Positions 10,348-21,018 of a stretch of 64,000 nucleotides of DNA are shown here, piece by piece. The position numbers were made by a program, and so were the translations under genes. The notes under the pieces are model-generated. The model saw only the letters and a list, made by a program, of their open reading frames with translations. It was not told the DNA's origin and did not search any database. The DNA comes from Rhynchonema sp. JSB1_4 (Eukaryota; Nematoda; Chromadorea; Monhysterida; Xyalidae): the NCBI GenBank assembly GCA_030248065.1, contig JASAMV010001555.1, positions 1 to 64,000 on the forward strand, read 5' to 3'. The stretch's first letter is position 1. Each line of letters starts with the position of its first letter.

Positions 10348-12999
10348 TCAATTTCCATTTGTATTCGATGAAACGTGCGTGTTGTCTTCTCTGCCAGAAA
10401 TTCGTCGACCGAATTTCCTCACCGATGCCGCAAACTCGTCGTTTGTGTTGGCGTAGATGAAGAAATTGACGGTCGAATTGAGAATAGTCATGAAGCCTGA
10501 AAAATAGGCTTTTGGATTATATCTAAAAGCTAAAAGAAAAATTCCCAAATCGTAAAAACGCAGCTGACGAACCAGCAAATCGTTCTCCCATTTTTCTGGC
10601 GAATTCCCCCGCCCGAGCAGCGTATATGATCACCATTGTCATCATCGGCAATGCATAAGCAAGCAGACAGATCAAACTGGTCAAAATCACCAAAACGGTC
10701 AACTTCAGCTCTCGTTTTCGCTCGATTTCGCTTTGTTTCTGTTGTTTTGTCGACACTTGATTTGAATTGGTAATTTTGGATTTGATCAGCTTTCGATGCG
10801 CGAACCTGAATCATTGTTGCGAAACGTCGGAGAGAATTTGTGTGCACCAATCATCTTTCAATAATTACCCATCAACTTTAACTATTACATGAAATCAAAT
10901 AGGTAATATTTGCATACAATGATGCTCTTGTGGACGAGGTTTCTGGTCATTCATTATTTTGAATTGAATCTTTTTCGACCGCTTTACCACACAAACGGTT
11001 TTGCAGGTTTCCCTTGAAAATGTGTCCTCAGTCGGTCACGAAACGTTGGGGGCAATAAAAACAATTGTGTGGTAAAGCGGTCGAAAAAGATTCAATTCAA
11101 AATAATGAAATCAAATGTCTAATAATTACCAAAGCATCATGTTGCCAATTGTCATCGCAATCACCACAAGCACAATCCCCAGCGTGAAATACAACAAGTA
11201 GAGTTGGTTCTTCACGTTTTCGTTGAACGCACACGAATCAGTCAAAACGAACCAATTCTTGAAAGTTCCATATGCCCAGAGAACATCCGGTACAAAGGAA
11301 CATAGAATTATAACGCTTGCAACCATGCAACGATTGCGGTGGTTGAAATTGCCTGAACATTTTTTTTTGACTTTGGTTATGAATGACTTTTTATGTAATT
11401 GATTAAGCATATAATGTGTGCTGCTTATTCAAATGTAGTCTATGCATGTGGGCGGATTTCGTGATGACGCCGCAGAGTGTCTGTCGCCGTCAACGCATTC
11501 GTCGTGCTATAAAAGTGTGTTTTTCTAATCACTGTATGGGTAGAACTCTTTACGCCCGGGGCTGCTTGTCGTCGCGGCATGATCTGCACGCAAAATAACC
11601 AGCATTGTATAGTCCGTCCACCAGCTCATGTCACTTTGTGCTGCTGCTGGCTGGTTTGTTCCCTTCCTCCACGTTCTAGTGAAAGAGAAACTGAGTGTGA
11701 CCGATTTTGCAAAAAAAAACTTAAAAAATGGTAAAATGTGTCGAAAAAGATTGAATACGATCACATTTGAAATTATATTAAATTGAAATGAAAAAACACG
11801 TCGATTTTATAAAAATCAGAACTTAGGAGCAAAACCAATTTTTTTCGGAAACTCAATTTCTCTGTCATTAGAACGTGGAGGAAGGGAACAAGTCGGCCAG
11901 TAGCATCCCAAAGTGACATGAGCTCATGGACGGACTATACTACCTATTGCACACTGTTGCGCCTAGCTGCGTTAAACAAAATATGTGCAGATGCGCATAC
12001 AACAGTGGAACCAGCAAAGTATGCGCCACTGATGAAAGTCAAATCAACATACGATATTGGAGCGGTCGTCGTACAGCGCACAGCCGATCGATGCCAATCC
12101 ACAACAACCAACGAAGGCTCGCTGAGCCTGACCACGGGGCCAGCACTGACACTGTGTAGCACATGACACGGTACAAGCGAATCACCTGCAAGGAGTGCGT
12201 TCGCACCTACTACCCGATAGGTGCCAGGTGGTTGAGCCGTGCTTTTACATGGTTCCCATATAATATAATTAATTTGTGCAGCAGCAGCACCAACCACAGA
12301 GGCTTGGCAGGACCACACATTCATAATATCTTGACAAAGCTTTCGGTATTGAAAGTCTGCTATCAAGAAACACTGATGATGTACTGATTACTAGTCAGCT
12401 GATGATGATGTAAAGGCCTAACTATACTTCGTTCTCTCAGAGAACAAAGAACAAATTCTCGCGCGCTGATTGGCTGTTGAACATACGTGGACCAATCAGC
12501 GCGCGAGCATTTGTTCTTTGTTCTCTGAGAGAACGAAGTATAGTTAGGCCTTAACACAAGTGATTTCTGCCCGCCTCGTCCTGTTTTCACAAGCAGCGCC
12601 AGGTTTCACAGGACATCGTCGGGCGAATGGATCTGATACTATGATCAGGAGGTGGTCTCACGCGACACCTCCAGAAGCTAGCGCTGGCTAGATTTTCTTG
12701 TGGAGCTCTCTGCTACAGCTCGTGTCATAAACTGCGAACCAACCAACCTTGCTGACCACGATTGTCAAACGTGTGGCAACGGCTAGCAAACATCGTACGA
12801 GGTCAAAAACGGCGAGCACTCGCAGATTGATCAACTCTTTTCGATATTTCAACGCTTTGGATTTTGAGAAGAGATGAAGGATCAGAATGTTTGCCAGAAT
12901 ACCAACTGAAGCCAACGAAACGCGCGCAACATCGGCCAATGCAAGAACTGATGTTTCAAGGGCTGATAGCTGTGCTTTTTGAAACGTTACGTTATCCAT
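10348..12999 (-). CDS. Rhodopsin-like GPCR, tandem copy C
   Basis: The exons are complement(12748-12999, 12053-12185, 11130-11352, 10573-10805, 10348-10496), giving 329 residues, with intron phases 0, 1, 2, 1 as in A and B. It starts MDNVTFQKAQ. TM3 ends IDRLCAVRRPLQY and TM7 carries NSTVNFFIYANTNDEF. The cytoplasmic tail is eight residues shorter than in A and B (ends VSSNTNGN). Introns are longer because foldback elements have inserted (10951-11108 in intron 3, 11608-11939 in intron 2, 12413-12552 in intron 1). All splice junctions remain in frame, so the gene appears functional. Confidence 0.85.
10951..11108. mobile_element. Foldback element in GPCR-C intron 3
   Basis: Inverted arms of about 40 bp begin TCATTATTTTGAATTGAATC and end with the reverse complement at 11108, around a short loop. 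There is no coding capacity. GPCR-A and GPCR-B lack it at the same intron, so it inserted after the duplication. Confidence 0.8.
11608..11939. mobile_element. Foldback element with arms of about 85 bp in GPCR-C intron 2
   Basis: The left arm starts TATAGTCCGTCCACCAGCTC and the right arm ends GAGCTCATGGACGGACTATA. The arms continue inward through TGTCACTTTG and CACGTTCTA. Short frames on both strands are shadows of the inverted repeat. Confidence 0.8.
12413..12552. mobile_element. 140-bp palindromic MITE, copy 1
   Basis: A near-perfect inverted repeat over its whole length: it starts AAGGCCTAACTATACTTCGT and ends with the complement. A copy of the same length is at 26994-27133 in a DMXL intron, with only a few differences. 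Flanks show TAA on the left and TTA on the right. It lies in GPCR-C intron 1. Confidence 0.85.
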
Positions 13000-13164
13000 G
13001 TTCAGGCTTGGTGCGGGTTTGTTTGTTGACAATGACAATAATTTTTCCTGCAGGTTGATGTTACCAAAATAAACATCTGACATAACAAATTTATGAAAGC
13101 TGACATGCCATTGCGTGATCATAATTATTATGACAAAGAAATTGCGTTTCACGCTATTCTCATC

Positions 13165-13557
13165 TACGGTATTTTGTCGTTAACGTGGCACTTGAATCGA
13201 TTTTGAATGGATTCAATCGCACGTGCTCAACATGCAAGTATTATTTTATGATTATTTTACGATGAAGCCGTTTAAAGAACTTCTGGTACTTAGGAATGGG
13301 TTCCCGATTGCCTATTTTCAGATTAGTTTAATCTGGAACTGTTTAAATTAGTATGAACAATCGAAGTCAGCATAAAATTAATCTGAATATACGCACCCGG
13401 GAACCAATTCCTAAGTACCAGAAGCTCTTGAAACGGCTTTCATAGCAAAATAATAAAAAAATTAAGCTAGAAAGTCGTAAGTTGACCGCGCTTGATTAAA
13501 GGCCGCTGAATCCATTCAAAATCGATTCAAGTGCCACGTTAACGAAAAAATACTGTA
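13165..13557. mobile_element. Foldback element with a second foldback nested inside
   Basis: The outer arms are about 45 bp, starting TACGGTATTTTGTCGTTAAC and mirrored at 13513-13557. The inner pair of arms lies at about 13268-13315 and 13400-13440 (key segment CTTCTGGTACTTAGGAAT and its complement). It lies just upstream of GPCR-C and could affect its promoter. Confidence 0.78.
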
Positions 13558-13611
13558 TTATCAACAAATCCGAAAGAAAACTGTAAAAAACACGCAACAT
13601 GTCATGTTATT

Positions 13612-13800
13612 ACCTGCAGCCCACATCATCGTAATCCGGAGAAAAACGATTGCTTTTAGAGTTCCAAACGCAAGGGTGAAGTATAGAATCCAAAACAGAT
13701 TTGCAATGACAGTGAATGGAAATGGAAAGTAGTCCAGCCAATTGCTCAGAACAACTTTTTTTAAGTTCGCTGGCGCCGATTTTTTGTGCCTCCGCAGAAT
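13612..13800 (-). pseudogene. Orphan GPCR exon fragment (TM5-like)
   Basis: The minus-strand frame includes FWILYFTLAFGTLKAIVFL and ends ITMMWAAG before a GTAATA donor. It aligns by eye with the TM5 half of exon 3 of copies A-C (LLYFTLGIVLVVIAM then MMLW). No matching TM1-3, TM6 or TM7 exons were found around it, so it is probably a relic of a fourth receptor copy lying between GPCR-C and the papilin-like gene. Confidence 0.5.
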
Positions 13801-14045
13801 TCCCAGAGAAAAAAGACGCGTGCAACACCAGTTTCGAAATGTCTCGAAAATAAAGAAAGAAAATAGGTGTGTGTTTTGCACGTGGTTTTCACCCGTAAGG
13901 TGAAAGCGTGTGTCGTGAGGAGGAGCAGGAAACCGGAAAATCGGAGCTATGCAACTTCAAAAAAGCGTCTCATAAGCAATTGGATGGACTATAACAAAGC
14001 TGTTCATTTCATTGATCATCTTCATAAACTTTTGGATTGCCGTTT

Positions 14046-17000
14046 TCAGCAGGATCCACAGCTTTTCGGACATATCGTGGCAACTTGTGGACGCCTTTGG
14101 TCATTACAGTACGAAGTCCAGCGCGCGCAGTTGACGTCTTTGTCCTGGCACACTGCAGTCAATAATGACTTTGTCTTCCTTGACCTAGGCTGTGGAGGCT
14201 TCGCAATAGCCAATGTTATGGATGCCTTAGGATATGGTAAGATAAGGTAAAAGTTGATTACTTACCAACACCTGCAGAGACTACAATTGGAGATGTCGAA
14301 ACAAAGACCAGAATCGCTAACCTTTCGCGGAGGAACACGTGGCACAACAGTACTTTGCCAACAACTCGTGCAATGAACAATGGTGCCTCCATCGGGGACA
14401 TATTGGCCAAGCGTCAGTGCACGCTGCTGCAAGAGGTCGCCGAGTTGCAAATAATTTACAATTATTTATGTTGCTAAATTCGCACCTATACATACTGTAT
14501 GTATGCACACCTGTAGCCACACGTTAAAAAAAATCCATACCTGAACATGGTTGTTCGTTACAGCGTTGTGTCTGATTCAAGGCATCGCACGATTGTCCGC
14601 CGTAGGCCGCATCAGTCAATATCGATCGTTCGCGGTGCTGATTGCCACCGCCGCACTTTTGGTCGCACGCGGACCAATCGGACCACGGTGTCAGTTTGCA
14701 GTTGACTTGATCGGGCAGATTATCACCTGATGGAGTCGGTGATTGCCGGTTTATGCTGGGCTACATGCTTGTGGTTCTGCTTGTACCGTTTAAGATTTTT
14801 ATTGTTTTTATTTGCTGGTTTTTTGGCGTTGTTGTAAGCCAGCGCCAAGGATGGCAAGACGGTTGCAATTGCAACCACAGTACATAGTACCTTTCACGAA
14901 ATAAAATGGAGCATGGCGCAAAATTTGTATAGTTATCTCGCTGAAACAAGATCTTGCGAGAAAACAAGATCTGACCTGGGTGCTGACTGCAAGATGCACA
15001 GCAGCTGTCCTTCAAGATTTCCACTGTCGAACAATATTGCCTGAATTCAGTACAACTCCTGTAACGATCTCTGCAGGCTGCGATTGGTGAACGATCAGTT
15101 GTTGGCGTCCGAATTCCGGTGGTGTTTGCTTAAAGTTGATTTTCTGATACGAAATGGGCAGAAAGTTGCTCCCGGTAGTTTAAGTATGCAAGATTATGTT
15201 GAAATGTGCCTCACCAGCTGCATCTGCTTCGCCACCAGCACACACTTGTTCGCATTCTTTGGCCGACAAAAATCTGTTTGCGTTGCCGCCACAGCCGCCG
15301 AATACGAAAAGTTCGCATTTGTTTTTGACGACGTTGAAGTAGTACATTGACATTCGAGACTTGCAACGACCGTACTCTGGCGGCCATCTGCATCTTGGCG
15401 GTATTGATGAGCCGGACTTGAAGTTACCTGCTGAATTCAGCGCAAACTTGAAAGTCCAAAAATTTAAAAAAGCGAGCAATCAAACCAACGCTCTCCGTTA
15501 CAGGCGCATTTCTTGAAAGGCTTGCCGTTATTGGGTCCAGTCGACCAGATCACCCCCGTATCGAAGCAGCCGACATCTGGGCCCTTTCCGCAAACACTCA
15601 CACCCTGCGAGGTGCAATCTCTGCCCTCAGTACATTCACCTGAGGAGGGTAAAATTAAATATCTCTTTTCATTTATTGCGGTGTGAATGTGTTTGTTTTC
15701 CCTCCCGGACCTTGCGGAGTGCTGCACGTTGCACAACAGATCTCCGTGTTGTTTGCAAGTGAACAATACGGCTTGATCAGATCACACCCATCCCAGCGGT
15801 CGATGCAAGCTGCAAAGCAGAAGTGAAACATCAGCTACACATGTAGCTAGTGATCATCAGTCTTGGAGGTTGGAAAGGCTTGTTTTCAGCAAAATATGAA
15901 AAAAACGAAGAAGTTCAGGCATACACGACACACAATTGAACTAACGCTTCCCGTTGCATCCACATTTTTTGACAGCTTTGCCCTTATTGGGTCCGCTCGA
16001 CCAAGTCGCCGCCGTGTCGAAGCATCCAACGTCGGGACCCTCCCCGCAAACACTCACACCCTTCGAAGTGCAATCTCTGCCTTCGATACATTCGCCTGAG
16101 AAATATCGTTGTCAAAATCGGAAATGTACTTACGTATACTCTGACAATTCGTTTTTGAGAAACTTTTCAAACGCGTGGCCTAATCCGTAAATCGCATGGT
16201 GTGTGCACTGGCTATATCGGTCACGTGACTTCTGTAGCCAGTGCACGCATAATGCGCTTTACGGATCAAGCAACGTGGTTGAAAAGTTTCTCCCAAAAGA
16301 ATTGCCAAAGTGTACACAATAAATTGTTGTTTAGTGTGGACAAAAATTAAAATGGCTGTTACCTTTAATGGCATTGTCCCCAGTGCAAACTTCTTCACAT
16401 TCTTTGGCCGTCCAAAATTTGTTCTTGTTTCCCGCACAACCGCCATACACGAAACGCTCGCATTTGTTCGTGTGCACGTTAAAATAGTATCTCGAAAGCT
16501 TTGCTTTGCACAGACCTCTGCTTTTCGGCAGCTTACATCTTGCCGGTATTGGCATGGTCGAGGTGGCAGCTGAAAATGAATTGTCGCAAATAACAGTGAA
16601 TATAGAAAGCTAAAAATAGCGAAATTTCTAAAATACAAATATTTGGCGGAGTCACTGGTCAGCGATCAAGCTAACGTTTCCCATTACAACTGCATTGTCT
16701 GACTGGGTCGCCTGATAGTGGTGCATATGACCACGTGGTCCCCGTATCGAAGCACCCAACATCGGGACCCTTGCCGCACGCACTCACACCCATTGAGGAG
16801 CAATCTTTGCCTTCGGTGCATTGATCTGACAAAGGCGGTGGAGCTTATAGGGTGAGCGAAGAACTGTTAAGCGCGTTCGGTCAATTGAAGGGTATGATAC
16901 AAGGTTATCCGAAAGTGTCTCCCTTCGCTGAAGTGAAATGAGCTTCAACGTGTAGTATACCTGCCTTGCTACCGGCACACACTTGTTTGCATTCTTTGTG

Positions 17001-17585
17001 TGACGCAAATCTGTTCTCGTTGCCGCCACAACCGCCGTACACAAACCGTTCACATTTGTGCGTGTGCACGTCCCAGTAGTAGCGCTCCATCGCCGCTATG
17101 CACGGACCGCTGTCTTTCGGATGAAGACAGTTTGGCGGCGCAACTGGAAACTTTTGAAAACCGGACTTCATTGTGTGCATGTATGTAGGTTCTTGACGTT
17201 GAAACGATATAGAGATTAAAGTCTAATCGTCGTGCCGAATCATCAAACTTGGTGATCGGTTCGGGAGCTGCAGCTTGGTCTGGTCCCATGACCTCTTTGT
17301 AACATTTCGAACTTTCATGCCGATTTCTACCGCGCAGTGTTAAAGTTTTTCGACGCAAAGAACCTAAAGGCACGTTGGTCGAATTTGTTGTGGCAGCAGT
17401 AGATGTTCGGATACTTTTAGTTTCAAGTAGGTTAGGTCACGTGACCAAGGCAGTTCAGATCCCGATCACCTTGTTGTTGGTTTGGTGTACTTACGCCAGG
17501 AATCGTCTAACTCTTCTTGTTGGCACGGGGGGATACCGAACACCAGTAACGTAGACAGCAGGGCAGCAATGCGATGACGGTACAT
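14046..17585 (-). CDS. Secreted papilin-like Kunitz/Fn1-like/ShKT/TSP1 protein
   Basis: Twelve exons, complement(17495-17585, 16961-17143, 16676-16825, 16363-16569, 15946-16095, 15711-15809, 15490-15639, 15215-15430, 14976-15128, 14541-14726, 14322-14426, 14046-14152), join to 598 residues. The order is signal peptide (MYRHRIAALL..., cleavage near residue 23); Kunitz-1 (36-86); cysteine-rich module a (92-141); Kunitz-2 (about 149-200); module b (211-260); ShKT-1 (261-293); module c (294-343); Kunitz-3 (about 355-405); ShKT-2 (about 435-466); TSP1 (467-528, LTPWSDWSACDQKCGGG); ShKT-3 (529-563); ShKT-4 (564-598, ending CPKSCGSC then stop). Kunitz-2 and -3 have Lys at P1 (trypsin-type); Kunitz-1 has Ile. 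The modules a-c (GKGPDVGCFDTG ... CxCNG) look like MIG-18-type Fn1 domains. Every intron is phase 1. The likely role is in extracellular matrix or protease inhibition, resembling papilin/MIG-6 but shorter. The Kunitz, TSP1 and ShKT calls are firm; the Fn1 name is tentative. Confidence 0.9.
15824..15835 (-). other. Intronic TGATGTTTCA core in papilin-like intron 5
   Basis: TGAAACATCAGC, on the minus strand GCTGATGTTTCA, sits about 15 bp upstream of the 3' splice site of the intron before ShKT-1. It matches the left half of the DMXL intronic motif but lacks the GAATGACC half. Confidence 0.4.
16145..16304. mobile_element. Foldback element in papilin-like intron 4
   Basis: Imperfect inverted arms start CAATTCGTTTTTGAGAAACT and are mirrored at the right end (AGTTTCTCCCAAAAGAATTG-type). 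A second internal stem is GTGCACTGGCT/AGCCAGTGCAC. Non-coding and wholly within the intron 16096-16362. Confidence 0.7.
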
Positions 17586-18643
17586 GATCGGAAGCTAATT
17601 GCGATATCGAACCACCAGCCCTCTCAGTAGGATTTAACGAAAACTGATTTTGCTCCGGCGATTTTGTGAGCAAATGAAAACGAACGGTCAGTGCTTATGT
17701 ATACGAGGTGAGGGTATTTATTTTTGTGCGCATTTGGTAGCTATAAAATGTTCAAAATTTTAGCAGCAATCGATACACAACGGCGTAAGAATTCCTCAAA
17801 AAACACGAGCACATTGATTTCAAGCCGATCTGACGCTGGGGTCTACGTGCAAGATAATAGCCAAGGTTACGATCCTGTTTGAGTCGAGTCAGGTTTGGCA
17901 AATCTATTCTGTACAAGCAGTCAGCTGGTGAAATAACGTCTTGGTCTTGTAGTTGAACACATGAACTTTAGTATGGGCAGGTACAAAGCTGTATAATGCG
18001 TGCATACAATAGTTGAATAAGCCATTCAAACTCAATATAAAGCAGCTCTTCCGCATTGTTACTGTCTCTTAACTTTGATGTAGAAGTTGAACAATATTAA
18101 ATCTACAGTATGTGATTTTGGTGGGTGACTGGCCAACATGCCAGTAGAAATAAACAACAAACTTTTAGTACAAGGCATCCAAACATATGCGGCTGTTGTG
18201 GCTCGTTCCAATGGGAACTGAAGCATGGATTAACGAAACAAACTGTCATGACATAGAGAAAGACGAAGTAGGTACCCATATATCTTAATATATTTGAATT
18301 ATTTTCCAACGTGCAACTTAAATCCATCATCTTTGCTGCTTAAAAGCCGTGGAGACGACAGGATTGCTTCTTCGAAGCTGAAAACTCCGGTATTTGGTAT
18401 TTCTGTGGATGAAAATGTTGACGGCGGAAGGAAGGATTCACTTATATAAGATTAGGCAGGATTATATAATCCTTCCTTATAATTAGGCATAATATTATAA
18501 TTATTATATCTTTATTCCCGTTCCTCCAGATTTAATTTTCTTTTCCATTGATTTAGCGGACGGCTTTCCGTTTCCACCCACGCGGAGATAGAATTCACTC
18601 ACACACACAAACGGAATCCAACTGACGCGAAAGGCGAAACTGC
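17586..18643. other. Gene-free region upstream of the papilin-like gene
   Basis: This is the presumed promoter region of the minus-strand gene, then unique DNA. The only recognisable item is the isolated terminus GAAAACTCCGGTA at about 18380, belonging to the 9813-10228 family. No exon or RNA gene was recognised. Confidence 0.5.
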
Positions 18644-19019
18644 CAGAGGTCGCAATCGGGCCGGGCCGGGCCACGATTTTGGGCTTTTGGCTCGGGCCAG
18701 GCCAGGCCGGGCCGGGCCGGAGATTTGGAGGGTCGGGCCGGGCCGGGCCGGGCACCAGGGTAGTACCGTATCAGAGATCGGAAACGGGCCGGGTAAAGTC
18801 GGCCCGGCCCGGCCCGGTCGGCGAAAAGTCCGGCCCGGCCCGGCCCGGCCCGGTGGAGGGCTGCAGGTCGGCCCGGCCCGGCCCGGCCCGGTCAGCCAAT
18901 TTTCAAGGGCTGAAAACTAAAAAAGTCCAAAAAGCTGAAAAAAATTCGAAAATTTTCTGCAGAATACTTGTTTTCACTGGTTGGTACAGCTGGGGCTGGG
19001 GGGAAGGGTAGGTAGGTAG

Positions 19020-19404
19020 CAGAGGTGGGAATCGGGCCGGGCCGGGCCGACTTTTCGGAATGTCGGGCCGGGCCGGGGTGGCCGGCCCGAAAAGGCCCGA
19101 CATCATCGAATTTCAATAAAAAATCGTGATTTTTTAGGCTAAATTTGCCAAAATTTCTCGCGATTCTGCAAATTAGTACCGACTTCCATGATTATCAGGT
19201 ATTTCTAAACCAAAAAACAGTAATTTTTGCACCAAAAAATTGCTTCAAAATATCATCAGAAAAAGTCGGGCCGAAAAAATCTGGCCGGGCCGGGCCGGGC
19301 CGGACTTCCCGGCCCGAACTGTCGGGCCGGGCCGGGCCGGGCCGACCCCCGGACCTCGTCGGGTCGGGCCGGGCCGAGGTAACCCGGCCCGATTCCCACC
19401 TCTG
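19020..19404. mobile_element. hAT-like MITE with GGGCCGG subterminal tag
   Basis: The termini are CAGAGGTGGGAATCGGGCC and the complement ending CCCACCTCTG. GGGCCGG arrays lie at both ends of an AT-rich centre. The flanks are GTAGGTAG and GAGGTAGA: AGGTAG is shared but offset by one base, so the target duplication is imperfect. Confidence 0.8.
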
Positions 19405-19432
19405 GAGGTAGATTGACGCGCCATCCTGATGC

Positions 19433-19901
19433 CAGGGTAGTACTTGGGGGGGGGGTCCCCCCCAAATTCATCTATCTATCGTCAACACTTTTTGATTTCA
19501 TCTATCTATCGTCAACACTTATGGGCAAATCTATCTATCGTCAACAAATTCTGGGAACAATCTATCTATCGTCAACACATTTCGACCCCAAAATGGGTAT
19601 TTTTGCCTCAAAATGGCTCAAAATCGGTATTTTTTGTCCCAAATAGGCAAAAAATCGCGCGCTACGCGCGGATTTAGTACATCTAAGTACATTTTCATTA
19701 ATATTTACACATTATTACCTACTTAGTACACTATACTATACCTTAATTTTTGGCGACCCCCCCCCCCCCCACCATCTATCTATCGTCAACAAGTTTGGGT
19801 CGACCCCCCCCCAGATTTCGGACTTGGGTCATCTATCTATCGTCAACACATTTCGGGTCCCAATCTATCTATCGTCAACACCCTGACCAAGTACTACACT
19901 G
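19433..19901. mobile_element. hAT-like MITE with ATCTATCTATCGTCAACA tag
   Basis: The termini are CAGGGTAGTACTTGG and CCAAGTACTACACTG (ending 19901). The 8-bp duplication CCTGATGC is exact at 19425-19432 and 19902-19909. The 18-bp tag ATCTATCTATCGTCAACA occurs four times on the left and three times on the right of a core. That core includes the hairpin GCGCGCTACGCGCG (19655-19669) in an AT-rich context. A related degenerate piece lies at 27317-27520. Confidence 0.9.
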
Positions 19902-19909
19902 CCTGATGC

Positions 19910-20175
19910 AGTACGTAAGTCGCCGCCCCGGTTGGTACTGTAGTAGGTATGGTATAATTTTTGCTCAAAATGGTTTAAAATCGGTATTTTTCACTCCATA
20001 TAGGCGAAAAATCGCGCGTGATGCGCGAAATTAGCGCTTAAGAGTATATTCTCATCAATATGTAGACATAAATTCCCGGACGACTCCCCCCAGCTCGGCC
20101 GGTCGGTACTACAGTAGGTAGGTTGATTGCAGGCAGGCTTTTTTGGTGGTACAGTAGGTTGATTGCTGCAAAGCA
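19910..20175. repeat. Fragment of a GGTACAGTAGGT-tagged element
   Basis: It contains GGTACTGTAGTAGG and GGTACAGTAGGTTGATTGC-type repeats around a core with TCGCGCGTGATGCGCGA (about 20009-20025). This matches the element at 41182-41526 in both tag and core. Clean termini were not found, so it may be truncated. Confidence 0.55.
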
Positions 20176-20836
20176 AAGGCATGGGTATGGGTAGCTACTG
20201 CTTCTTTCTTCAAAACGATGACTGAAAAGATCAAGAACTAAGAAATGTTATTGCGCGAAGCGCAAAAATTTTGGTTTGAAAATTTTGGTTCAAAAAATGG
20301 TAATTTCGTTCAAATTTAGGCATACCGGGCCGGACTGCGGCCCGGCCCGGCCCGGCCCGGTCGACCAACTCCAAAATCGCGGCCCGGCCCGGCCCGTTTC
20401 CGATCTCTGTACCGTATTGTCGGAAATAGAACCCGGGGGGTCTATTTTTTCACTGGGGTCATTTTGGGGGGGGTTCAATTTATGGGGGGAGGTCAATTAT
20501 TGGGGGGGGGTTATATTTTTCATTTGGCCCCCGACGAAAAAAATCATTGTTAATAATGCCCATAAAAATGGCTTGTTTTCGGTATTTTCTACCTTTAACA
20601 GCGTCGATTATGCTTAAAAAGCTGTATTCTGTTGTGTACGCAAGCTTAAACAACGTTTGACACAACAACACAGCCCTACCATACCACTAATCTGTGGTAC
20701 GGTGAAAGTTGGGGGTGGGGTTCTTCGTTCTATTAATGGGGGGGGGTCAATTAATGGGGGGTTCTATTTTTAATTTCGAGCCATTTAGGGGGGGTTCAAT
20801 TAATGGGGGGGGTTCTATTTCCGACAAGTAGTTCCT

Positions 20837-20985
20837 GGGGGGGGGGGGGGGGCCCCCCCGGCTCCTCCCGGTTCCCCCCCCCCCCCCCCCCCCCCTCTCT
20901 CCCCCTTTTTTCTTCGCCCAACGCACCCCCAACCCACCTCCCCCCCCCCCTCCCCCCCCCCCCCCCCCCCCCCCCCCCCCAGGTA
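20837..20985. repeat. Poly-G/poly-C low-complexity block
   Basis: A G run is followed by long C tracts with occasional T and CTCTCTC. Long frames here encode only poly-Pro or poly-Gly and are not genes. Tract lengths may be unreliable in assembly. Confidence 0.9.
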
Positions 20986-21018
20986 CTGTTTCCGCATACG
21001 GGGGGGGAGTGGGGGGGG

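Larger units (their letters stand above)
18772..20409. mobile_element. hAT-like element with exact TSD, carrying nested insertions
   Basis: The ends are CAGAGATCGGAAACGGGCC (18772) and its complement ending 20409. The 8-bp duplication TACCGTAT is exact at 18764-18771 and 20410-20417. Subterminal repeats are GGCCCGG arrays at both ends. The elements 19020-19404 and 19433-19901 have inserted inside it. No transposase frame was recognised. Confidence 0.85.
18755..20836. mobile_element. Outer element of a nested hAT-like stack
   Basis: If the insertion 18772-20409 and one copy of its duplication are removed, the left end CAGGGTAGTACC joins TTGTCGGAAATAGAACCC at about 20417. This is mirrored by GGGTTCTATTTCCGACAA at 20809-20826 and TAGTTCCTGG at the right end. 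The interior has GGGGTTCAATTAATGGGGGG-type subterminal repeats. The TIR pair at 20417-20826 is clear; the outer extension into the CAGGGTAGTAC/AGTTCCTGG ends is inference. Confidence 0.55.

Noticed and set aside
13867..14250. A 127-codon plus-strand frame containing DLGCGGFAIANVMDALGYG
   Set aside because: It is the antisense shadow of the last ShKT exon of the papilin-like gene and its 3' flank, not a methyltransferase-like gene.
18504..19471. Frames rich in Arg-Pro-Gly-Pro-Ala on both strands
   Set aside because: They come from GGGCCGGGCC arrays inside hAT-like elements; no codon structure or homology.
19440..19900. Regularly spaced 18-bp repeats, at first sight CRISPR-like
   Set aside because: Eukaryotic context, spacers of uneven length, and the array is bounded by inverted termini with an 8-bp target duplication, so it is a transposon feature.
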